From: Prolixibacteraceae bacterium
GTDB lineage: Bacteria > Bacteroidota > Bacteroidia > Bacteroidales > Prolixibacteraceae
Assembly: GCA_018648265.1 (NCBI GenBank)
Contig: JABGRN010000067.1
Location: 1 to 33,370, forward strand
Length of the DNA stretch: 33,370 nt
Reading direction: 5' to 3'
The translations under genes and the position numbers were made by a program. Positions within the stretch are counted from its first letter, which is position 1. Every line of letters begins with the position of its first letter. Shown here in pieces: positions 14,483-23,356 of this stretch. The notes beneath the pieces were generated by a model. The model saw only the letters and a program-made list of their open reading frames with translations. It ran no database searches and had not been told where the DNA came from.

Positions 14483-15478
14483 TTATTCTTTCTGCATTGC
14501 ATCGTCAAATGCCACATCCGAAGATTCAAAGTCGGAATATCTCACAAAATCGCAAGCCTCGGCAGCACCAACTTCGCGGTTCATACCGCTGTCTTCCCAT
14601 TCAACCGAAAGAGGGCCTCTGTAACCAATGTCGTTTAATGCACGGATTATATTTTCAAAATCGATTTTTCCACGGCCCAAACTACGGAAATTCCAGTATC
14701 GGCGATTGTCTCCAAATTCCATGTGACCACCAAAAACACCAACTCCCATCGGAACATCGCTCCAGTACGCATCTTTCATGTGAACATGGAAAATCCGGTC
14801 GGCAAATTCATAGATAAAACGAACATAATCAACATGCTGATATCCAAAATGACTTGGGTCGAAATTAAACCCAAATGCCGGATGGTTATTTAAAGCTTTT
14901 AAAGTTAAATGAGCGGTGTGTATATCGAATGCAATTTCTGTTGGATGGACTTCCAATGCAAATTTAACACCTAATTTTTGGTATTCATCTAAAATTGGTT
15001 TCCATCGTTTTGCAAAATCCTCGTATCCTTTTTCAATCATTTCAGGAGTAACTGGTGGGAATGAATAAAGCAGGTGCCAAATCGGACTTCCGGTAAATCC
15101 AATAACAGTATCGAGCCCGAGCATTTTGGCAACTTTGGCTGTTTTTATCATTTCGTTTGCTGCACGCTGGCGGACTCCTTCCGGGTCGCCGTTGCCCCAA
15201 ATATAATCGGGTACTATACTTTTGTGACGTTCATCGATATTGTCGGAAACACACTGACCAACCAAATGAGTTGAGATGGCAAATAGTTTAAGATCGTATT
15301 TTTCAAGCAATGCTTTTCTTTTGTCGCAATATTCCTGGTCGGCTTTGTCAATTTCCATATGGTCGCCCCAGCAACATAGTTCCAGGCCTTCGTAGCCAAA
15401 TTCCTGCGCTTTCTGGCACATGGTTTCAATGGGAAGATCGGCCCATTGACCGGTGAAAAGTGTAATTGGTCTTGACAT
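14483..15478 (-). CDS. Sugar phosphate isomerase/epimerase family TIM barrel
   Basis: The 331-aa protein is a xylose-isomerase-like TIM barrel (AP-endonuclease-2 superfamily) without a signal peptide, so cytoplasmic. Probable metal ligands are Glu176 (FALEVHPTE), Asp207 with His210 (FDPSHFG), His233/Asp236 (HVHMKD) and Glu293 (LSVEWEDSG). The barrel start [13 protein letters not shown] and the dimerising loop at [12 protein letters not shown] are typical of the group found beside Gfo/Idh genes. It is likely to isomerise or epimerise a keto sugar produced by the neighbouring oxidoreductases. It is on the same strand as the Gfo/Idh gene upstream (161-base gap containing a hairpin), so co-transcription is possible. 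Confidence 0.88.
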   Translation of the reverse strand: MSRPITLFTGQWADLPIETMCQKAQEFGYEGLELCCWGDHMEIDKADQEYCDKRKALLEKYDLKLFAISTHLVGQCVSDNIDERHKSIVPDYIWGNGDPEGVRQRAANEMIKTAKVAKMLGLDTVIGFTGSPIWHLLYSFPPVTPEMIEKGYEDFAKRWKPILDEYQKLGVKFALEVHPTEIAFDIHTAHLTLKALNNHPAFGFNFDPSHFGYQHVDYVRFIYEFADRIFHVHMKDAYWSDVPMGVGVFGGHMEFGDNRRYWNFRSLGRGKIDFENIIRALNDIGYRGPLSVEWEDSGMNREVGAAEACDFVRYSDFESSDVAFDDAMQKE

Positions 15479-15482
15479 ATTT

Positions 15483-15518
15483 TTTAGTTTAAAGTTTCAA
15501 GTTCAAAGTTTCAAGTAT
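15483..15518. repeat. Start-proximal AAGTTTCAAAGTT word repeat
   Basis: AGTTTAAAGTTTCAAGTTCA and AAGTTTCAAG lie immediately upstream of the TIM-barrel start. Read in the gene's direction this is ACTTTGAAC-TTGAAACTTTAAAC ending a few bases before the ATG. Similar tracts precede the genes starting at 3069 and 8576. Confidence 0.5.
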
Positions 15519-15583
15519 GTTTAATTCATTGAGCAGAAAATTTTAAGTTTTATACTCAATATTTAGGTTGATTTTTTCTTATT

Positions 15584-15631
15584 CCCCTCCTTGGGAGAGC
15601 TTGTCCCGAATATCGGGAGCTTAGGGGGAGG
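15584..15631. repeat. Long nested hairpin between two sugar genes
   Basis: An outer stem CCCCTCC/GGGGAGG (15584-15590 and 15625-15631) encloses a perfect inner hairpin TCCCGA-ATA-TCGGGA (15604-15618) flanked by AGCTT/AGCTT-type bases. It could act as a terminator or mRNA-processing site, or be a dispersed repeat related to 3925-3973. Confidence 0.55.
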
Positions 15632-15638
15632 CTCTTTT

Positions 15639-16799
15639 CTATTCCCCAAATTTTACCCATTTCATATTATCATCGTAACCGGCTTTTACAATGGTGTCGA
15701 TAAATTGCATGCCGCGGATTCCATCTTCAACGCCTGGGAAATCAAACATTTCAACGGTTGGCTCTTCATTATTCATTTTCGCACGGACAGTTAATGAGAA
15801 GTTGCGATATATATTTGCAAAAGCTTCCAGATAACCTTCGGGATGACCGCCGGGTACCCGTGTATTATGAGCCGCAATTGTGCTATTCATACTTGTGCCG
15901 ACACGGAGAACCTGCATTGGTTTATCGGGCCATTTTACAATTAAGGAATTGGGTTCCATTTGTGCCCATTCCAAACCACCTTTGTCGCCATAAACCCTTA
16001 TTCTAATAGCATTTTCTTCGCCTGCTGCAATTTGGGTTGCAACCAAAACCCCTTTCGCACCGTTTTCGAACCGCAGCAGTGCGGCACCATCATCGTCTAA
16101 CATACGGTTTGGAACAAATATGTTTAACTCTGCACAAAGTTCAGTAACTTTTAAACCTGTAATATATTCGGCTAAATGGTGTGCATGAGTTCCAATATCT
16201 CCCATAGAACCTGCTTTACCGGAACGTTTTGGATCGGTTCGCCAGGAAGCCTGTGGATTGCCTGTATCTTCTAATTTTGTAGAAAGCCAACCTTGTGGAT
16301 ATTCAACATATATTTTACGGATTTTGCCAAAATCGGCATTGGCAACCATTTGTTTAGCGTGTTTAACTGCCGGGTATCCTGAGTAAGTATGTGTTAAGGC
16401 AAAAGTTAATCCGGTTTGATTTATTTTTTCTTTCAGCTTTAAAGCTTCATCCAAAGTGAAAGTAATTGGTTTGTCCAGCACAACATTAAACCCGTTTTCT
16501 AAAGCCATCATTGCCGGGTCAAAATGTACAAAGTTGGGTGTAACAATGGAAACAAAATCCATTCTATCGCCTTCAGGAAGTTGTGCTTCCTTTTCAAACA
16601 TTTCCTGATAAGTTTCATAAACACGGTTTTCAGGAATAAAATAAAGTTTCCCGGAAGATTTAGAAATTTCAGGATCAACACTAAAGCAGCCACAAACCAA
16701 TTCAATTTGATTATCCATTAAAGCTGCCAAACGATGTACCGCACCAATAAATGCATCGGTTCCGCCACCGACCATTCCCATTCTAATTTTTCTATTCAT
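15639..16799 (-). CDS. Gfo/Idh/MocA family oxidoreductase
   Basis: This 386-aa cytoplasmic NAD(P)-dependent oxidoreductase has the nucleotide-binding motif VGGGTDAFIGAVH (10-22), DKP (109-111) in the place of the common EKP with Lys110 as the catalytic lysine, and GDIGTHAHHLAEY with Asp201 and His205. An open frame extends upstream to 16889, but ATG 16799 places the Rossmann strand at the normal distance, and a good promoter-like sequence lies inside the longer frame. No Tat signal is present, unlike the paralogue at 12661-13974, so the pair would work on either side of the membrane. It is divergent from the Tat-exported TIM barrel at 17005. The substrate is unknown. Confidence 0.9.
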   Translation of the reverse strand: MNRKIRMGMVGGGTDAFIGAVHRLAALMDNQIELVCGCFSVDPEISKSSGKLYFIPENRVYETYQEMFEKEAQLPEGDRMDFVSIVTPNFVHFDPAMMALENGFNVVLDKPITFTLDEALKLKEKINQTGLTFALTHTYSGYPAVKHAKQMVANADFGKIRKIYVEYPQGWLSTKLEDTGNPQASWRTDPKRSGKAGSMGDIGTHAHHLAEYITGLKVTELCAELNIFVPNRMLDDDGAALLRFENGAKGVLVATQIAAGEENAIRIRVYGDKGGLEWAQMEPNSLIVKWPDKPMQVLRVGTSMNSTIAAHNTRVPGGHPEGYLEAFANIYRNFSLTVRAKMNNEEPTVEMFDFPGVEDGIRGMQFIDTIVKAGYDDNMKWVKFGE

Positions 16800-16852
16800 G
16801 TTTAATAAATTTTGTTTTATATACTTTTTAGTTGATTTTGAAATTACGACGT

Positions 16853-16883
16853 TAAATTTATAACTCTTTTGGAATGAAACAAA
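16853..16883 (-). promoter_or_regulatory. Candidate Bacteroidota promoter
   Basis: On the minus strand TTTG (16883-16880) is followed after exactly 19 bases by TAAATTTA (16860-16853). This is one mismatch from the Bacteroidota -33/-7 consensus TTTG-N19-21-TAnnTTTG. It would start transcription about 47 bases before the ATG at 16799. Confidence 0.45.
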
Positions 16884-17004
16884 GGGCAACCAGAATATAG
16901 TTGTGTAGAATTCAAAAATATTGAGTTGAATTCATCGTGGATTTCAACTACATTTCACTAATTTAGCCTTTGAATATTGAAATAATGATTTAAACCAATA
17001 AACC

Positions 17005-17934
17005 ATGAAGAGAAGAAATTTTATTAAAAGTACGGCGGCCAGTGGAATTGCATTGTCAGGATTAACAGGAATAATGGGAGCCTCGGCTTCAGGATCAAAA
17101 GTTTCCAATTCGGCAAAATTTAATTTGAAATATGCACCCAACCTGGGAATGTTTCGCGAACATGCAGGAAGGGATCCTATCGACAATATCAAATTTATTG
17201 CCGACCAGGGTTTCCGTGCAATTTTCGATAACGGATTAATGAACAAACCTCCGGAGCTGCAGGAAAAAATTGCAAATGAATTAGCACGTTTGGACATGGA
17301 TTTGGGACCTTTTGTTTTGTATGCCGATTTTAAAGTGAAATCAATGGTAACTCAGGATCCTGAAATTAAGGAAATGCTAAAAAAGAAAATGGCAGATGGG
17401 CTGGAAGTACAAAAGCGGACGGGCATAAAAACTGCTTTAGTTGTTCCGGGTCGTTTCGATGATGCTCTGGAATGGGATTACCAAACAGCCAATGTTATTG
17501 ATAATATGAGGATGTGTTGTGATATTGTTGGTGAATCAGGTTTAAAATTGGTTATGGAACCGTTAAATGCATGGACTAACCATCCGGGATTGTTTCTCAC
17601 TAAAATGCCACAGGCACACATGATTTGTGTGGCCGTTAACCATCCAAGTTGTAAAATCGTTGACGACATCTACCATCAGCAAATTACCGAGGGAAATATT
17701 ATTCCGAACATTGATATGTGTTGGGATTCTATTGGAGCTTTTCACATTGGCGACAACCCTGGCCGAAAAGAGCCAACAACGGGTGAAATCAATTACAAAA
17801 ATATTTTCAAGCACATTTACGATAAAGGTTACGATGGAGTTTTGTGTGCTGAACATGGGAAAAGCATATCGGGTAAAGAAGGCGAGTTGGCATTGATTAA
17901 TGCGTACCGTGAAGTTGATGCGTTTGAAGTGTAA
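17005..17934 (+). CDS. Tat-exported hydroxypyruvate-isomerase-like TIM barrel
   Basis: This 309-aa protein has a Tat signal (MKRRNFIKSTAASGIALSGL, twin Arg at 3-4) followed by a TIM barrel of the hydroxypyruvate isomerase family. Metal and substrate residues are visible as Glu185 (VMEPLN), Asp220/221 (IVDDIYHQQ), His247 in FHIGDNPGRKEP (246-257) with TGEINY after it, and Glu283 (LCAEHG). The family isomerises hydroxypyruvate or epimerises keto sugars, but export to the periplasm points to an extracytoplasmic sugar substrate. It is transcribed divergently from the Gfo/Idh gene over a 205-bp shared upstream region, which suggests joint control. Confidence 0.88.
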   Translation: MKRRNFIKSTAASGIALSGLTGIMGASASGSKVSNSAKFNLKYAPNLGMFREHAGRDPIDNIKFIADQGFRAIFDNGLMNKPPELQEKIANELARLDMDLGPFVLYADFKVKSMVTQDPEIKEMLKKKMADGLEVQKRTGIKTALVVPGRFDDALEWDYQTANVIDNMRMCCDIVGESGLKLVMEPLNAWTNHPGLFLTKMPQAHMICVAVNHPSCKIVDDIYHQQITEGNIIPNIDMCWDSIGAFHIGDNPGRKEPTTGEINYKNIFKHIYDKGYDGVLCAEHGKSISGKEGELALINAYREVDAFEV

Positions 17935-18335
17935 ATAAAAGTTAAAAATTAGAAGAGAAATAAAGTTTGAGAAGATGAATTACAAGTAAAAACTTTTTCA
18001 AATTGGATTGAAAATTGAATATGTCACTTCTATAATTTTTAAGCCTAATTTGGATATGTTTTCAACGAAGTTAAAAAGTGAACCTTTTCCTGTTATTTTT
18101 TTACAGTGTACCTGGGTACAATTATTATTGCTAATACTGAGAAAATTAAGCATCCAAACAATTCCTAAAATAAAGTTGTCTGGAGTACCATTTTGGAATG
18201 CATAAATGCTACAAAATGCACTGTTTTGCAATTTTTACCTTTCCGTATCTAGTTGGTAATCAAATGCCTTGTGTTCAAGCCTGATCCATTGGTAGTCAAA
18301 AGGTTCGCGATTCGGCTTCGTTATTTTTGCCTGAT

Positions 18336-18369
18336 AAAAAAGACGTTACACCGATGCAGCGTCTTTTTT
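18336..18369 (+). terminator. Intrinsic terminator-like hairpin
   Basis: AAAAAAGACG pairs perfectly with CGTCTTTTTT across a 14-nt loop, ending in a T-run. The symmetry makes it potentially bidirectional. It is far (about 400 bp) from the preceding gene end, so it may terminate an unannotated short transcript. Confidence 0.65.
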
Positions 18370-18372
18370 ATG

Positions 18373-18398
18373 ACTGGAGGGTCCTACTGGAGGGTCCT
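18373..18398. repeat. 13-nt tandem duplication
   Basis: ACTGGAGGGTCCT occurs twice head to tail, followed by a run of nine T. It sits immediately after the terminator-like hairpin. Confidence 0.7.
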
Positions 18399-18649
18399 TT
18401 TTTTTTCATCAAAAATTCGGAAGCTATTTTTCATCTCATTACAATTTATTTTTTTTAACGGTATTCGATGTAGCTCGCTGTTTACTGTCTCCTTTTACAA
18501 CAGTTTATTGCCAAGCTCGTTTCACTATTTGTTTTCCAACTTCACATTTATGGATATGGTGTTTTGATGTCGTTCATTAGTTGCTGTGTTGCATATTTAG
18601 TAGTCCAGCTCATCTAGGTGAACCGGGAAATAAGTGCTATTATTAACGC

Positions 18650-20890
18650 GTGAGACGAAAAATTGAATTATTGGCACCGGGTGGAGATGTGGATTCTATT
18701 AAGGCAGCTATTGTGGCTGGTGCTGATGCAGTTTTCTGTGGCTTGAATAAATTTAATGCCAGAAACCGGGCAGCAAATATTAGCTTCAATAATTTGCAAG
18801 GGATTTTACGTTTGGCACATAAAAACAATTGCGAAGTTTTTCTTACACTGAATATTTTAATTCTTGAAAGTGAAATTCCTGAGCTCATAAATTTGCTGAA
18901 TAAACTGGTAAACACCAGTATTAATGGAATAATTGTTCAGGATTTAGGGATGTTTTATCTCTTGAATAAATATTTTAGTAACCTTAAAATACATGCTTCA
19001 ACCCAGCTTACTACGCACAACACAGGACAAATCAAGTTTTTAAGTCAATTAAATGCCTCCAGAGTTAATTTGTCGCGCGAGTTAAATATCGATGAGATTA
19101 AAACTTTAACCACAGTTGGTCTCCAAAACAATGTATTAACCGAGGTATTTGTACACGGTTCGTATTGCCTGTCTTTCTCCGGAATTTGTTACACGAGTTC
19201 CGTTCATGGAGGGAAATCGGGTAATCGTGGCAGGTGCAGCCAACCCTGTCGCGAAAGATATCTAACTACACATGCCGGGAAAGATTTTCCGCTTAATTTA
19301 AAAGATAATTCAGCCTATTTCGATTTAAAGAAATTGTATGATGTAGGTGTTGCCTCGTTAAAAATTGAGGGTAGAATAAAGGAGTTTGAATACGTTTATA
19401 CAGTTGTTAATTCGTGGAGAAAACAAATTGAGAATTTTATTGAGAACAATACTTTGCTCACCGATAATAGCGAATTGTATAAAGTGTTTAACCGCGATTT
19501 TACGAACGGATTTTTACAGGGAAAAATCAGTAAGGACATGTTTATTGATAATCCGATGAGTAATTCAACGAGGCATTTGGAAATTGATAGTGATGCTACA
19601 AACCTTAAATCCTTAACAAGTAAACAAGAATTGTACAATGAAAAGGCGGAAACAAGAACTCAAATTCAGAATAAGATTGATGCCTTAAGTATTGAAAAAA
19701 TTCCTTTGCAAATTTCTATTTCAGGGAAATCGGGTGAACCTTTAAAAGTAGTTGTTGAATCTCCAGACACTTCGTTTAATGTGTTATCGGAAGTTAATTT
19801 GGTGAACAAAGGAACGGAAGCCTTAAGCGAAAAAATGCTAATTAGAAGATTGAAAGTCATTAATGATACGGAATATTTTATCAAAGAATTAGACTTAGGA
19901 AATCTTGAAGGTATTGTGTATCTTCCATTTAAAGAATTGACTTCAATAAAAAAGAGATTACTGTTTATTCTGAACGAATCGAAAAAATGGATATCGCTGG
20001 TTGCCGTACCGAAACTTAAAAAACAAAATGAGGAAGAAATTAAACCAACACTTTCAGTTTTAATTTCCTCTGAAAACGATTTGCACCTTTGTGATAAAAC
20101 TAATGCAACAGTCTATTTTCAGCTTCCAAATAGTTTTAAAAATAAATGCGATGAGTTTGTTAAATTGTTTCAAAAAAACCAAAAACTAATCCCCTGGTTT
20201 CCCTCAATTTTAATTGGCGATGATTATGATGCTGCCGTGGAATTCCTTCAGAAATTAAATCCTAAATTGATTATAAGCAATAATACGGGAATTGCATTCG
20301 AAGCGAATAAAAACAATATTTCGTGGATTGCCGGTCCTTTTTTGAATACGACAAACTCTTATACTTTATTGAGTTTAAAGGAAAATTTTAATTGTTCGGG
20401 TGCTTTTATTTCAAACGAATTAAATAAAACTCAGATTCAGAATATTAAAAAGCCCAAAGATTTCGAACTTTATTACAGTATTTATCATCCAGTTATTTTA
20501 ATGACGAGCCGACAATGTTTGTTTCACCAGGTTAGCGGATGCACAAAGAACATTGTAGATAAAACATGCATACAGAATTGTGCAAAAACAGCATCGATTA
20601 CGAATTTAAAAAACACTACCTTTTTTATTGAAAAGGTAGAAGGCAACTATCATAATGTATATAATGAAACGAATTTTTTGAATACAAAAATTGTGAAAGA
20701 CATTCCGAATTTATTTTCCGAATTTTTAATCGATTTAAGAGACATAAAAACCGATACAAAAACGGTTTTAGATAAATTAGAAATAATTACACTTTTTGAA
20801 AGTTATGCAAACGGGGATTCCGAAGCTGCTTCGGAATTAGAACGAATAATCATTCCTTCAACAACTATTCAATACTCAAAAGGAATCTGA
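18650..20890 (+). CDS. U32-family Fe-S protein (RlhA/TrhP-like, annotated as collagenase-like peptidase)
   Basis: This 746-aa U32 protein starts at GTG: an in-frame TAA lies only two codons upstream (18644), and RRKIELLAPGGD is the normal family N-terminus. A TIM-barrel-like U32 domain (about 3-300) contains the signature EVFVHGSYCLSFSGICYTSS with Cys173 and Cys180, then GRCSQPCR with Cys196 and Cys200. These four cysteines are the iron-sulfur ligands of RNA-hydroxylating U32 enzymes such as RlhA (23S rRNA C2501) and TrhP (tRNA U34). A long C-terminal region with a DUF3656-like part and more cysteines (CLFHQVSGC, DKTCIQNC) favours the RlhA type. It is single and followed by a weak terminator. 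The peptidase label is historical. Confidence 0.85.
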   Translation: MRRKIELLAPGGDVDSIKAAIVAGADAVFCGLNKFNARNRAANISFNNLQGILRLAHKNNCEVFLTLNILILESEIPELINLLNKLVNTSINGIIVQDLGMFYLLNKYFSNLKIHASTQLTTHNTGQIKFLSQLNASRVNLSRELNIDEIKTLTTVGLQNNVLTEVFVHGSYCLSFSGICYTSSVHGGKSGNRGRCSQPCRERYLTTHAGKDFPLNLKDNSAYFDLKKLYDVGVASLKIEGRIKEFEYVYTVVNSWRKQIENFIENNTLLTDNSELYKVFNRDFTNGFLQGKISKDMFIDNPMSNSTRHLEIDSDATNLKSLTSKQELYNEKAETRTQIQNKIDALSIEKIPLQISISGKSGEPLKVVVESPDTSFNVLSEVNLVNKGTEALSEKMLIRRLKVINDTEYFIKELDLGNLEGIVYLPFKELTSIKKRLLFILNESKKWISLVAVPKLKKQNEEEIKPTLSVLISSENDLHLCDKTNATVYFQLPNSFKNKCDEFVKLFQKNQKLIPWFPSILIGDDYDAAVEFLQKLNPKLIISNNTGIAFEANKNNISWIAGPFLNTTNSYTLLSLKENFNCSGAFISNELNKTQIQNIKKPKDFELYYSIYHPVILMTSRQCLFHQVSGCTKNIVDKTCIQNCAKTASITNLKNTTFFIEKVEGNYHNVYNETNFLNTKIVKDIPNLFSEFLIDLRDIKTDTKTVLDKLEIITLFESYANGDSEAASELERIIIPSTTIQYSKGI

Positions 20891-20973
20891 GACATTTATT
20901 GATTTAATTGAAGGGATGTTGCTAGTTCAGTTGTTTCTTGTTTATTTTTAAACGAGTTTGAATGAGATAATAT

Positions 20974-21004
20974 AAAGAAAATTCATCTTTAGCTTTTCTT
21001 TTTT
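20974..21004 (+). terminator. Weak AT-rich terminator after the U32 gene
   Basis: AAAGAAAA pairs with TTTTCTTT (20974-20981 and 20994-21001), followed by TTT. The stem is AT-only apart from one G-C pair. The convergent DUF1080 gene ends at 21022, so it may serve both directions. Confidence 0.4.
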
Positions 21005-21021
21005 CAAGCGAACGACAAATA

Positions 21022-21795
21022 TTAATCTTTTTTAATTACTCTTAATTTGATGTTGCGGAAAGCGGTTCTTGGCCCTTCGTCCTGCAATAAAATATTCCCT
21101 TCATTAAATTCACCCCATTTTTTAATATTTGCATACTTACTTTTTGCCAAAAGCTGATAATATTCCTTGCTGCTCTTTTCAATTTCAACCGTTTTTGTTC
21201 CATTTAGCCAGTGTTCAATATTATTTCCATCAACTATAATACGGGCTTCATTCCACTCTCCTATTGGCCTGACCCTAGCATTATCTGGTGCCCGGATTAA
21301 ATCGTACAATGAGCCACAGGTTCTGTTATAATCGGGCTTATCATAAGGCCAGTTATTATTGTCTAAGATTGCAAATTCCAATCCAAGACCATGCCCTGGA
21401 GATGCTTCAAGAGATTCGTTTACAAAATATTTAATTCCGCTATTGGCCTTATCTTTGATTTTAAATTCACACTTTATTTCAAAGCTTTCATATTTTTTAT
21501 CTGTTATTATATCACCTCCCTTCAACGAGTCCGGCATTTCATTACCCAAGCAGATAAGCAGTCCATCTTCAATAATCCATCCATTAGATGGAAAATCTTT
21601 TTTATATATGCCTCTCCATCCATCAAAAGTCTTTCCGTCCCACAGAAGTGTCCACCCTCCTTTTATCTCTTTTTTCGTCAAAGTGTTGACTTGTTCCGAT
21701 GTATTATTCCCTTTATTCGATAAGCAGGAGATTGAAAAAATACCCATGCAAACAATAACTCCAATCAATAATAATTTATTTCTGATTTTATTCAT
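21022..21795 (-). CDS. DUF1080 (3-keto-disaccharide hydrolase-like) lipoprotein
   Basis: The 257-aa protein has a lipoprotein signal (MNKIRNKLLLIGVIVCMGIF, lipobox FSISC with Cys24) and a full DUF1080 jelly-roll domain from about residue 45: GGWTLLWDGKTFDGWRG, WIIEDGLLIC, NSGIKYFV, GEWNEARIIVDGNNIEHWLN and the closing IKL strand. Members characterised in Bacteroides hydrolyse or cleave 3-keto-glycosides made by Gfo/Idh enzymes. It would sit at the periplasmic face or outer membrane. It is monocistronic and convergent with the U32 gene. Its presence within a few kilobases of two Gfo/Idh and two TIM-barrel proteins is the main sequence argument for keto-sugar metabolism here. Confidence 0.9.
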   Translation of the reverse strand: MNKIRNKLLLIGVIVCMGIFSISCLSNKGNNTSEQVNTLTKKEIKGGWTLLWDGKTFDGWRGIYKKDFPSNGWIIEDGLLICLGNEMPDSLKGGDIITDKKYESFEIKCEFKIKDKANSGIKYFVNESLEASPGHGLGLEFAILDNNNWPYDKPDYNRTCGSLYDLIRAPDNARVRPIGEWNEARIIVDGNNIEHWLNGTKTVEIEKSSKEYYQLLAKSKYANIKKWGEFNEGNILLQDEGPRTAFRNIKLRVIKKD

Positions 21796-22094
21796 TTTAC
21801 AAGCGTTAGTTTAATAATGAGCTGAAAAGTGCAAAAATATTTATGAATATAAAAACAAAGCAGGCAGTGAGTGATCATTCTTCATTTATTTTTAAACAAA
21901 GACACAACCAATAATCCCCAAAAAAATGAACCAAAAATTTTCAAAATTTGACATTCTTTAGATTATTATCAAAAAATAATCCACATTTGAAAAATGGGAT
22001 TTCATAAAATTATAAATTTGATTTTTGTTAATTAAAGGAAGCTTTCACATGCAAATGAGACTGTAACTTTATTTTGTTGTAAATATTTTGGAAG

Positions 22095-22526
22095 ATGAGA
22101 ACAATACTATTTGCTTTATTTCTTTTGCTTGGAAACAATACATTCTGTCAAGATATTCCAATAAATTTTGAAATTAATAATTTGAGAAATTCTGATGGTA
22201 GTATAATTGTATCCGTTTATAAGGATAAAAAAAGTTTTGGCGAAGGTATTCCTTCGTCACATAAAATCATTCCCAAAAAAGAGAATATGAATAATGGAAT
22301 TTTAAAAGCACATTTTTCATTGCCTGCTGGTATTTATGGACTCGTATTTACGGATGATGAAAATAGCGATGGAAGAATGACGAATAGATTAATTGGAATT
22401 CCAAAGGAAGGTTTTGGGTTCTCCAATTTTTATCTTTCAGGATTTAAAAAACCAAAATTTTCAGATTTCTCCTTTATTCTCACAGAAAATTTTGAAACAA
22501 TGCAAATACGTTTAAGGTACATGTAA
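22095..22526 (+). CDS. DUF2141 secreted protein
   Basis: This 143-aa protein has a Sec signal peptide (MRTILFALFLLLGNNTFC) and a DUF2141 beta-sandwich domain: LRNSDGSIIVSVYKDKKSF, LPAGIYGLVFTDDENSDGRM, GIPKEGFGFSNF. The DENSDG segment resembles a calcium-binding loop. The function is unknown; family members are periplasmic or outer-membrane-associated in Bacteroidota. GGAAG lies just before the ATG. The 299 bases upstream are AT-rich with no other feature seen. It is apparently monocistronic and on the opposite strand from both neighbours. Confidence 0.85.
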   Translation: MRTILFALFLLLGNNTFCQDIPINFEINNLRNSDGSIIVSVYKDKKSFGEGIPSSHKIIPKKENMNNGILKAHFSLPAGIYGLVFTDDENSDGRMTNRLIGIPKEGFGFSNFYLSGFKKPKFSDFSFILTENFETMQIRLRYM

Positions 22527-22647
22527 ACTTGTTTGATATTGGTTAACTGTGCAGAGAATATGTGTCAAAAAATAGTACGATAATAGAAACTGAATAGTGG
22601 TTTTAAATTGATATTTATTGAAAGAAAAGTTTGCAAACTACCAATGA

Positions 22648-23346
22648 CTATAAACCCCAAAACAAAATACCAGAAGCACTAATTAAAATCAAAATTCCAG
22701 CAAATAGATGGAGGTATTTTTCGTGTTTTTTGAATTTTATTAACGATGTTCCTTTATGACCTAGATAAACCGCCAACATCATTGTTAAAACTGTGGCAAT
22801 TCCAAAAATCAAAGCAACGGTAATCATTCCAAAAGTACTGCTTTCGTACGCCGGGAAAATCAATATTGGAATAAGGACTTCGCAGGGACCGAAAACAAAA
22901 ATCAAAAATAGAATCCAGGGAGTTAGTTTAGTGTTATCTTCTTTTTGCTCTTCGGTTGGAAGATGTTGCAAGCCGCGTATTTTTTTTGGTAGCAAATAGT
23001 TGGGCAAGTGAAAATGAGAGGAGTTTTTTAGGTATTTATAAATTCCGTAAAAGGTATATAAAATGCCAAAAGCAAAAAGCATCCAACCAACTATTTCGCC
23101 CCTGAAAGCTTCCAAATATTCCAGTTTATTTAAACTAATTCCAAGCGCAATCCCAATCATTCCAATAAGTATCGAACTGCCAACGTGCCCAACCCCTGAA
23201 ATAAAAGTAATCCACATTGTTTTATTACTCGACCATCTTCTGGCTTTGCTCAAAACGATAAAAGGCAAATAATGGTCGGGACCCAAAATGGTATGCAAAA
23301 AACCGAGCGAACCAGCCGAAACAAAGAGTAAATATAATTCTTTCAT
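22648..23346 (-). CDS. UreH/NicO-like membrane transporter, candidate nickel transporter
   Basis: The 232-aa inner-membrane protein has about six helices. The first helix carries the HX5DH-like motif of nickel/cobalt and UreH-type transporters (LHTILGPDHYLP, His18, Asp24, His25), and helix 2 has FISGVGHVGSS with another His. A hydrophilic His-containing loop (HFHLPNYLLPKK) splits the halves, and FGPCEVLIPILIFPAY opens the second. ATG 23346 is preferred to an in-frame TTG at 23352. It begins 10 bases after larB ends and is the last gene of the nickel-pincer operon, which supports nickel as substrate. Automatic annotation might call it sulfite exporter or cytochrome biogenesis protein. Confidence 0.78.
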   Translation of the reverse strand: MKELYLLFVSAGSLGFLHTILGPDHYLPFIVLSKARRWSSNKTMWITFISGVGHVGSSILIGMIGIALGISLNKLEYLEAFRGEIVGWMLFAFGILYTFYGIYKYLKNSSHFHLPNYLLPKKIRGLQHLPTEEQKEDNTKLTPWILFLIFVFGPCEVLIPILIFPAYESSTFGMITVALIFGIATVLTMMLAVYLGHKGTSLIKFKKHEKYLHLFAGILILISASGILFWGL

Positions 23347-23356
23347 AAACAAAAAC

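Larger units (their letters stand above)
17935..18649. other. Long intergenic region with terminator and tandem repeat
   Basis: These 715 bases hold no convincing gene. Open frames on either strand lack family resemblance. The region contains a strong hairpin (18336-18369), a 13-nt tandem duplication (18373-18398) and T-rich stretches. A GGTTCGCGATTC word at 18302-18313 recalls a tRNA T-arm, but the flanking bases cannot form the arm. It may be a decayed RNA gene or mobile-element remnant. Confidence 0.4.

Noticed and set aside
14392-14817. Plus-strand 141-codon open frame
   Set aside because: It lies antisense to the TIM-barrel and S23-like genes, which have clear family motifs; composition looks like a shadow frame.
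18296-18335. tRNA gene suggested by GGTTCGCGATTC and GGTAGTC words
   Set aside because: The bases around the putative T-loop do not form a 5-bp T-stem, and no acceptor stem or anticodon arm can be assembled.
18253-18567. Plus-strand 104-codon open frame
   Set aside because: It runs through the terminator-like hairpin and the 13-nt tandem repeat, is Phe/Ser-rich and shows no domain, so it is probably non-coding.
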